From NCBI GenBank assembly GCA_003231675.1, contig QIJB01000022.1, positions 1 to 7,021 of the forward strand: 7,021 nt of DNA, in the 5' to 3' direction. Positions 1-3,966 of the stretch are shown here, one piece after another. The position numbers and the translations under genes are program-made. The notes under the pieces were generated by a model that had not been told where the DNA came from, did no database searches, and saw only the letters and a list, made by a program, of their open reading frames with translations. The stretch is from Candidatus Campbelliibacteriota bacterium. Lineage in GTDB: Bacteria; Patescibacteriota; Minisyncoccia; UBA9983. Position 1 is the first letter of the stretch; each line of letters opens with the position of its first letter.

Positions 1-1
1 G

Positions 2-268
2 GTGGCGCAGGAGTTGCTGAAATCGGATCTATCAAATGAAGAAAAACTGGCAACCATTCTGCGTTTTGACGAAGTTCTCGGGTTGAACCTCACCAACGCC
101 GGCGAACAGGAGGATGTCCCGGAGGAAATCAAGGAGCTGGCTGAGAAAAGAGAAGTCGCGCGCGAAGCCAAAAACTGGACGGAATCGGACGCTCTCCGCG
201 AAAAAATCCGCTCCCTCGGATATGAAATTGAAGACACTCCGACGGGACACTCACTGAAAAAGAAATAA
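2..268 (+). CDS. cysS: Cysteinyl-tRNA synthetase, C-terminal end (5' truncated by window edge)
   Basis: This is the last 88 or so codons of cysteinyl-tRNA synthetase, the cytoplasmic class I enzyme that charges tRNA-Cys with cysteine. The visible part is the C-terminal helical (DALR_2-type) region that contacts the tRNA. It shows the FDEVLGL segment, then the typical pattern R-x-x-AR-x-x-K-x-W-x-x-(S/A)D-x-LR-x-x-I-x-x-x-G-(Y/I)-x-I-x-DTP-x-G near the end, followed by a short basic tail and TAA. Full-length family members are about 450-500 residues, so roughly four fifths of the gene, including the HIGH and KMSKS motifs and the zinc site, lies left of the window. The GTG at position 2 is an internal valine codon rather than a start. 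The gene converges on the small hypothetical gene to its right, and its stop codon overlaps the U-tract side of that gene's terminator. The family assignment is confident because the C-terminal motif is distinctive. Confidence 0.9.
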   Translation: MAQELLKSDLSNEEKLATILRFDEVLGLNLTNAGEQEDVPEEIKELAEKREVAREAKNWTESDALREKIRSLGYEIEDTPTGHSLKKK

Positions 269-298
269 AAAAATCACCCCAAACCGAGTTTGGGGTGA
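267..298 (-). terminator. Intrinsic terminator of the minus-strand hypothetical gene
   Basis: A perfect 11-bp stem (274-284 paired with 288-298) with a 3-nt loop is followed, reading on the minus strand, by seven uninterrupted U (267-273) and further U-rich sequence. This is a textbook rho-independent terminator 14 nt after the stop of the 606-313 gene. Read on the plus strand the hairpin sits 5 nt after the cysS stop but has no T-tract after it, so it would be at best a weak terminator for cysS. Confidence 0.85.
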
Positions 299-312
299 CA
301 ATCCTGAGGGCA

Positions 313-606
313 TCAATCAGATCCCTCTATGTATATTTCTTCTCCGGGAGCGAATGCGTCCCGGAGGATGACCACCACTTCCAAGAGAATGTCATCCCAG
401 GAGAATAGCGCCCCTTTTTTTAGAGAAATCCTGTAGCGATTCTCAACGCTAAAGGAAATTACTCCTTTTACTTCTTTAATCAGCTTGTAAGTGTCGCAAG
501 GGAGTGTCCCGAAAGGTGACCCCGCTTCAAGCCCACCTATATCCATGTCCATGTCGATGACGCATTTATCTGCGTCATCGTAATCTTGCCGAATTTCATA
601 TCTCAT
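313..606 (-). CDS. Small hypothetical protein, 97 aa (weak resemblance to Nfu/NifU N-terminal-type fold)
   Basis: This is an acidic, soluble 97-residue protein of unknown function with no signal peptide or membrane segment. I chose the ATG at 606 because GAGG lies 7 nt upstream. An in-frame TTG at 630 would add 8 residues but lies inside a predicted hairpin and has no ribosome binding site. The N-terminus is Asp-rich (a DMDMDI stretch at residues 18-23). Residues 40-80 run as 'L-I-K-E-V-K-G-V ... Y-R-I-S-L-K-K-G ... F-S-W-D-D-I'. This faintly recalls the Nfu N-terminal domain pattern 'L...V.GV......V.V.K....W', but the similarity is too weak for a functional call. It ends in TGA. It has its own predicted promoter (717-689), a structured leader, and a strong terminator, so it is probably a monocistronic real gene. 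It is divergent from dnaB. A perfect 10-bp inverted repeat lies in codons 9-18. Confidence 0.7.
   Translation of the reverse strand: MRYEIRQDYDDADKCVIDMDMDIGGLEAGSPFGTLPCDTYKLIKEVKGVISFSVENRYRISLKKGALFSWDDILLEVVVILRDAFAPGEEIYIEGSD
555..580 (-). repeat. Perfect 10-bp inverted repeat inside the hypothetical gene
   Basis: Positions 555-564 and 571-580 are perfectly complementary with a 6-nt loop (GATAAA on the mRNA strand). In the mRNA this hairpin covers nucleotides 27-52 of the coding sequence, so it lies just behind the initiating ribosome footprint. It is much stronger than the average coding-sequence hairpin here. Confidence 0.7.
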
Positions 607-617
607 TTCTCCCCCTC

Positions 618-640
618 TGTTCCGCTCCAAAAACGGAACA
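618..640 (-). promoter_or_regulatory. 5'-leader hairpin next to the ribosome binding site
   Basis: TGTTCCG (618-624) pairs with CGGAACA (634-640) across a 9-nt loop. On the minus strand this 7-bp hairpin ends immediately before the purine-rich GAGG ribosome binding site of the ATG at 606. It could modulate translation of the small gene. A regulatory role is inferred from position only. Confidence 0.4.
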
Positions 641-654
641 ATTGTTTTTAAATT

Positions 655-671
655 AAGGCGCCAAACGCCTT
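655..671 (-). promoter_or_regulatory. Second leader hairpin (AAGGCG/CGCCTT)
   Basis: AAGGCG (655-660) and CGCCTT (666-671) form a perfect 6-bp stem with a 5-nt loop. It lies in the predicted untranslated leader of the minus-strand hypothetical gene, about 10 nt downstream of the predicted transcription start. It is not followed by a T-tract on the minus strand, so it does not look like an attenuator terminator. Confidence 0.35.
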
Positions 672-688
672 TGTTCTATTCTGCCGTA

Positions 689-717
689 AAAGTAGCACAC
701 GCGCGGTCTGATGTCAA
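689..717 (-). promoter_or_regulatory. Predicted sigma70-type promoter of the hypothetical gene
   Basis: On the minus strand there is a perfect -35 TTGACA (717-712), a 17-nt spacer, and TACTTT (694-689) as the -10, preceded by TGC (extended -10 element). The -10 matches consensus at only three positions, but the perfect -35, ideal spacing and TGn motif compensate. The predicted start near 682 gives a leader of about 75 nt containing two hairpins. Confidence 0.5.
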
Positions 718-727
718 TGTCCGCGCG
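700..727. promoter_or_regulatory. Candidate operator: GC-rich 7-bp dyad between divergent promoters
   Basis: CGCGCGG (700-706) and CCGCGCG (721-727) are perfect inverted copies separated by 14 nt, with centres 21 bp apart, which is two helical turns. The dyad spans the -35 of the minus-strand promoter and lies just upstream of the dnaB promoter. That is the usual geometry for a dimeric repressor site acting on divergent genes. No regulator is encoded nearby. Confidence 0.35.
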
Positions 728-739
728 CCGCTGCAAAAG

Positions 740-767
740 TTGAAGAAAAGAAAAATTGTGCTAGAAT
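740..767 (+). promoter_or_regulatory. Predicted dnaB promoter with extended -10
   Basis: TTGAAG (740-745) is followed by a 16-nt spacer and TAGAAT (762-767), with TGC directly before the -10 (759-761), the extended -10 motif. The expected start of transcription (about 774-775) is 2-3 nt before the ATG at 777, implying an almost leaderless mRNA beginning at that ATG and not at the ATG at 823. Confidence 0.6.
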
Positions 768-776
768 GTAATTATT

Positions 777-830
777 ATGTCTTTAAAGCAAATGGCTCAA
801 TTTACCGCCACGCGAATGCCTGATGCTTGA
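777..830 (+). other. Short ORF at the promoter-proximal ATG: probable remnant of the native dnaB N-terminus
   Basis: An ATG at 777, ideally placed for the promoter at 740-767, opens a 17-codon frame ending 'TATRMPDA' and TGA (828-830). It is out of frame with dnaB, and its stop overlaps the dnaB ATG at 823 (ATGCTTGA). In E. coli DnaB a 'VPP' sits 14 residues before the 'MLD' that starts the readable frame here. 'RMP' in this short frame ends directly before that 'MLD' codon, plus one extra base. Restoring about 41 nt at 819-823 would rejoin the two frames and supply the missing residues. If the sequence is correct as given, this is a leader peptide whose termination could feed reinitiation at 823. 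The junction lies in an imperfect 7-bp tandem repeat (ATGCCTG/ATGCTTG, 816-829). Confidence 0.5.
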
Positions 831-2103
831 TTCAGCCGCCGCCTACATCGCCGGGGACCTGCTCACTCCGGACGACTTCTATAGCGAAAAGCACAGAATT
901 ATTTATAAGGCGATGCTTGACCTCTACGAAAAAAAAGAGCCGATTGATATTTTATCCGTTTCATCCCGACTGAAGGAAAAGAAACAGTTAAAAAACACTG
1001 GGGGGAGGGTGTATCTCACCGAGATGATAAACACCGTGCCGAACGCTTCCAACGCCAAGCACTACGCCGAAATTGTCCACAAAAAGCGAATATTGCGCGA
1101 ATTGATTGAATCATCAAACCACATCTCCCAACTTGGATACGACGAAGAGCGAGATGTGGACGAACTTCTGGACGAGGCGGAGAAAAAAATATTCGGCATC
1201 ACCAAAAACTCATTGAAGCAAAAATTCACAACTGTGAAAAGCGCTCTTGAAGACGCTTGGGAGAGAATTGACCGGATCCACAAATCAAAGGGAGAGTTAA
1301 GGGGTATTCCAACCGGATTTCCTGCGCTTGACAGCCAGCTTGCCGGTCTGCAAAAATCCGATTTAATAATCTTGGCGGCGCGTCCCTCTATGGGTAAAAC
1401 GGCTTTCGCTCTTGATATAGCCAGAAATGTGGCAGTCAAACAGAACATTCCGGTTGGAATATTCAGCTTGGAGATGTCATCGCAATCTCTCGTTGACAGG
1501 CTTTTGGTTTCGGAAGCGCGAGTTGATTCATGGAAATTGAGAACCGGACGACTTTCAAGTGACGAAGAATTCGCGCGAATAAGTAACGCCCTGGGAAAGC
1601 TTTCCAAGGCTCCCATATTTATTGACGACGAATCATCAAACAATATTATGCAGATGAGATCAATGGCGCGACGTTTGCAGGCGGAACATGGACTTGGGCT
1701 TATAATCGTTGATTACCTCCAACTTATGGCCCCCCGTCAAAGAACCGACAATATGGTCCAGCAGATGACGGAAATATCACGTTCGCTTAAGGGGCTGGCG
1801 AAGGAACTGGATGTGCCTGTTCTAGCGGTTTCTCAGCTTTCAAGGGCATTGGAATCGCGTCCGAATAAAAAGCCGAAACTTCACGATTTGCGCGATTCAG
1901 GTTCCATTGAGCAAGATGCCGATGTGGTTATGTTTATATACAGGGACGACAAATACAAAGACCATCAAGATGAGTCAGACAATATGGCGGAAATACTTAT
2001 AGAAAAGCACAGAAACGGTCCGACAGGTTTCGTTAAGCTTTATTTTGACCCTAAAATGGTCAGTTTTTCGTCCATTGAGACGGACGACTTTGGACAAATT
2101 TGA
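823..2103 (+). CDS. dnaB: Replicative DNA helicase DnaB (N-terminus apparently incomplete)
   Basis: This is the hexameric, ATP-driven 5'-3' helicase that unwinds DNA at the replication fork and recruits primase. The N-terminal domain covers residues 1 to about 105, followed by a linker and a RecA-like motor domain from about 160. Visible motifs are Walker A 186-193 (ARPSMGKT), the FSLEMS motif with catalytic Glu217, Walker B ending in Asp297 (IIVDYLQLM), SQLSR at 337-341, and the C-terminal EKHRNGPTG with the arginine finger about Arg397. At 426 residues it is 20 or more short of bacterial relatives (about 440-470). The first residue aligns with the internal Met of 'LMLD', so the usual PP-x-N-x-EAE-x-x-x-LG segment is absent. 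No Shine-Dalgarno sequence precedes ATG 823, and the promoter points to ATG 777 in another frame. There is no intein. recR follows after 9 nt, so the two are likely co-transcribed. The motor domain is intact. The 5' end may carry a deletion or an assembly error. Confidence 0.93.
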   Translation: MLDSAAAYIAGDLLTPDDFYSEKHRIIYKAMLDLYEKKEPIDILSVSSRLKEKKQLKNTGGRVYLTEMINTVPNASNAKHYAEIVHKKRILRELIESSNHISQLGYDEERDVDELLDEAEKKIFGITKNSLKQKFTTVKSALEDAWERIDRIHKSKGELRGIPTGFPALDSQLAGLQKSDLIILAARPSMGKTAFALDIARNVAVKQNIPVGIFSLEMSSQSLVDRLLVSEARVDSWKLRTGRLSSDEEFARISNALGKLSKAPIFIDDESSNNIMQMRSMARRLQAEHGLGLIIVDYLQLMAPRQRTDNMVQQMTEISRSLKGLAKELDVPVLAVSQLSRALESRPNKKPKLHDLRDSGSIEQDADVVMFIYRDDKYKDHQDESDNMAEILIEKHRNGPTGFVKLYFDPKMVSFSSIETDDFGQI

Positions 2104-2112
2104 TAAAATCTT

Positions 2113-2703
2113 ATGTTTGACAAATTGGTTGAATATTTTTTGAAATTCCCCGGGATCGGACCCAGGCAAGCGAAAAGGTTCGCCTATTTTTTGTCTTCCG
2201 CGGATAATGAATTCGTGGATGAACTGTCAAAACTCATCAAGGAAATAAAAAATAACGCTGTTCAGTGTGTTTCTTGTCGTCGCTATTTTGAAAATTCCAA
2301 GAATGACGCTTCAAACCGATGCCCGATATGTTCAAGTTTAAACAGAAACGGGGCGCTCTTAATGGTCGTTGAAAAAAACCTTGATCTTGATAATATTGAA
2401 AAAACGGGAATTTACAACGGGAAATATTTTATTCTCGGTTCGGCTCTTTCCCTGAAAAACGAAAAACAAAACACTTTGATTTTTAAAGAATTATTCAACA
2501 AAGCGCAAAAAGAAAAGCCTGCGGAGGTGATTCTCGCGACAAGCGCGACGCTTGAAGGAGAAAATACCGCCCGCTACATTGAAAAAATCCTTGAACCCCT
2601 TCCTGTTAAGGTTACTCGCCTTGGTCGCGGGCTGTCCACGGGGACGGAACTGGAATACATTGACAGCGAGACAATGGATAACGCCCTGAAAAACAGGAAA
2701 TAA
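2113..2703 (+). CDS. recR: Recombination mediator protein RecR
   Basis: RecR works with RecO (and RecF) to load RecA onto gapped, SSB-coated DNA in recombinational repair. It forms a DNA-clamp-like ring. At 196 residues it is of normal family length. In order it shows an N-terminal helix-hairpin-helix (about residues 10-29, FPGIGPRQAKRFAYFL), a four-cysteine zinc site (Cys52, Cys55, Cys70, Cys73), a Toprim domain from about residue 82 (LLMVVEKNLDL, then ATSATLEGE at 142-150), and the closing signature VTRLGRGL-x-x-G-x-x-LEY-x-D (167-184). 'SATLEGE' replaces the more usual 'NPTVEGE', a modest variation. The start has no Shine-Dalgarno sequence. A TGATAAAAT stretch overlapping the dnaB stop lies only 3 nt before the ATG. 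It probably shares the dnaB transcript. Its 3' end converges on the kinase gene, with 5 bp between stop codons and no terminator visible. Confidence 0.95.
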   Translation: MFDKLVEYFLKFPGIGPRQAKRFAYFLSSADNEFVDELSKLIKEIKNNAVQCVSCRRYFENSKNDASNRCPICSSLNRNGALLMVVEKNLDLDNIEKTGIYNGKYFILGSALSLKNEKQNTLIFKELFNKAQKEKPAEVILATSATLEGENTARYIEKILEPLPVKVTRLGRGLSTGTELEYIDSETMDNALKNRK

Positions 2704-2708
2704 ACAAG

Positions 2709-3281
2709 TTAGGCTTTATTGATGATAAAAGTCGCCTCTTCTATTTGCTTATCTAAGTCTTTTTTTGAAGTGTCAAAACTATAGACAAAGGGAAAATTAA
2801 GATTTTGATGCCTTGCTTTACTGATTTTGTAATTCTCTATCGCCCGGGTGGCATCTTTAAACAGCCATGTGTGTTTAAAATTTTTTAATTTCTTTATGAT
2901 AAAATCTTCCGGCGGATTTACGTGTATCCAAACAGCTTTAATTTTATGTTTTTCTTCAAGTTGTTTTATCTTTTCTTGAGACTCTTTTGAACTGCAATCT
3001 CCGTCTATGGCGATACTGAAACCCTTTCCGGTATATTTATCAATTAAATTGTATACCAAGGTTTTTACCGAACCATAACCGTCCCCATTTTTCTTAAGCA
3101 ATCTTCTCATTTCATCCGTGGAAATTCTTAACAAAAAAAGCTTTTTGCTTAGCGGTTTTATGACTGTCGTTTTACCCGCCCCAACAACGCCAATAGGACA
3201 AACTATTATTTGTTTTTTGCGTTTACTTCCCGGAATTTCCAGAGTTTTTTCGTATGCCCGTATTATCTCTTTCTCGTTCAT
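2709..3281 (-). CDS. P-loop kinase-like protein (AAA_33 / zeta-toxin-type NTPase), 190 aa
   Basis: This is a soluble nucleotide-binding protein of the small P-loop kinase type. With the start at 3281, Walker A is residues 31-38 (GVVGAGKT). A 'RISTDEMR' segment near residue 53 matches the substrate-side aspartate of polynucleotide-kinase and zeta-toxin-like enzymes. A 'IAIDGDCSS' strand lies near residue 90, and a lid-like helix with several basic residues (TRAIENYKISKARH) near residues 145-158. These features suggest a phosphotransferase, but the substrate cannot be read from the sequence. ATG 3281 was chosen because an extended -10 (TGTTAAAAT) ends 7 nt upstream, which suggests a leaderless mRNA. 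An in-frame ATG at 3320 would add 13 residues unlike the family. The gene is AT-rich (samples near 30% GC) compared with dnaB and rplU (about 50% in samples), which hints at a different history. No antitoxin-like partner lies beside it. Confidence 0.75.
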   Translation of the reverse strand: MNEKEIIRAYEKTLEIPGSKRKKQIIVCPIGVVGAGKTTVIKPLSKKLFLLRISTDEMRRLLKKNGDGYGSVKTLVYNLIDKYTGKGFSIAIDGDCSSKESQEKIKQLEEKHKIKAVWIHVNPPEDFIIKKLKNFKHTWLFKDATRAIENYKISKARHQNLNFPFVYSFDTSKKDLDKQIEEATFIINKA

Positions 3282-3288
3282 TTGTCTT

Positions 3289-3297
3289 ATTTTAACA
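3289..3297 (-). promoter_or_regulatory. Extended -10 promoter element of the kinase gene
   Basis: On the minus strand TGT-TAAAAT (3297-3289) matches the extended -10 consensus TGn-TATAAT with one mismatch in the hexamer. It ends 7 nt before the ATG at 3281, so transcription would begin about at the A of that ATG. The -35 region is poor (TGGAAA at a 19-nt spacing). The inferred product is a leaderless transcript. Confidence 0.45.
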
Positions 3298-3370
3298 CAA
3301 CAAAGCAAAGGATTTTCCATTGAATGAACAATCCAATCTCAAAAAAGAGGTTATTTCCTTTTGACGTTAT

Positions 3371-3838
3371 TTACTCAATCCCCACAATAGTGATTTTGGT
3401 GTGGATTTGGCGGTGTCCTTTTTTCTTGAATTGCCTGGTTTTTGATTTGTAGCGGATAACGCTGATTTTTTTATCTCTTTCGTCACCTTCTATTTTTGCC
3501 GTCACCTTGGCTCCCTCAACGTAAGGGGTTCCGATTTTAACGTCTTTCCCGTCAAACACCAAAAGAACTTCTTCAAAAACGAGGGTGTCCCCTTTTCCCG
3601 GCGGAACGATTTTTTCTATCTTCAACGTTTCTCCCGGCCTTACCAAATACTGTTTCCCTCCGGTTTGGATGACGCCGAAAACTTCCGATTCCCGTTTGGC
3701 GGTTTTCTTTGCCGACGCTTTTTGAGGAGCCGTCTTTTTGGCTTCTTTCACAGGTTTCTCCGGAGTGGCAACCTTTTTCTTTGTTGCCTCCTTCGGAGTC
3801 GCTTTGCTTGTTTTTGTGGTTTTCTTTTCTTTTTCCAT
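3371..3838 (-). CDS. rplU: 50S ribosomal protein bL21 with a lysine-rich N-terminal extension
   Basis: This is a structural protein of the large ribosomal subunit that binds 23S rRNA. The bL21 core occupies residues 53-155 (103 residues, the standard length of the whole protein elsewhere), starting FGVIQTGGKQYLV and ending with the family signature around residues 129-155 (RYKSKTRQFKKKGHRQIHT). In front is an extra segment of about 52 residues made almost only of Lys, Thr, Ala, Glu, Pro and Ser with about 17 lysines. It is probably disordered and resembles histone H1-like tails. No in-frame start codon exists between ATG 3838 and the core, so the extension belongs to the gene as written. The ATG has AAAAAGG just 1 nt upstream, too close for a normal ribosome binding site. 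The usual partner rpmA (bL27) does not follow; the kinase gene does. It lies downstream of rmuC on the same strand across a 127-bp gap containing a hairpin. Confidence 0.93.
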   Translation of the reverse strand: MEKEKKTTKTSKATPKEATKKKVATPEKPVKEAKKTAPQKASAKKTAKRESEVFGVIQTGGKQYLVRPGETLKIEKIVPPGKGDTLVFEEVLLVFDGKDVKIGTPYVEGAKVTAKIEGDERDKKISVIRYKSKTRQFKKKGHRQIHTKITIVGIE

Positions 3839-3886
3839 ACCTTTTTAAATTTGTCTTTAAATTAGTTTAATAACGATTCATTTTTC

Positions 3887-3903
3887 GGAAACGCCACGTT
3901 TCC
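3887..3903. repeat. Perfect 7-bp inverted repeat between rmuC and rplU
   Basis: GGAAACG (3887-3893) and CGTTTCC (3897-3903) form a perfect stem with a 3-nt loop in the 127-bp gap upstream of rplU. No T-tract follows on either strand, so it is not a standard intrinsic terminator. It sits about 50 nt before the rplU start and could be an rplU leader element, an operator or an RNA-processing site. The rest of this gap (3839-3966) shows no gene and no convincing full promoter. Confidence 0.5.
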
Positions 3904-3966
3904 TTCAACTTAATCCGACTGCCGTAAAGGTTCATTTTTTTAACTCTATCGGAATACCCAGTAATA

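Noticed and set aside
267..298. Hairpin as a terminator for cysS
   Set aside because: On the plus strand the stem is followed by CAATCC and no T-run. The T-run is on the minus-strand side, so it was assigned to the hypothetical gene.
269..776. tRNA, CRISPR array or mobile-element ends
   Set aside because: No cloverleaf, no spaced direct repeats and no transposase or terminal repeats were seen here or elsewhere in the window.
1062..1643. Long open frame (193 codons) on the minus strand opposite dnaB
   Set aside because: It lies wholly within dnaB, has low-complexity Ser/Arg-rich content and no recognisable motif, and dnaB motifs are clear in the other frame.
823..2103. Intein in dnaB
   Set aside because: Bacterial dnaB genes often carry inteins at the Walker A region, but the motor domain here is continuous and of normal length.
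777..2103. UGA recoding (as in Gracilibacteria) to explain the dnaB start
   Set aside because: Reading through TGA at 828-830 does not join the dnaB frame, and TGA ends dnaB and the ATPase at sensible family C-termini.
2101..2112. TGATAAAAT upstream of recR as a promoter
   Set aside because: It matches an extended -10 but ends only 3 nt before the recR ATG, so transcription would start inside the gene. Co-transcription with dnaB is simpler.
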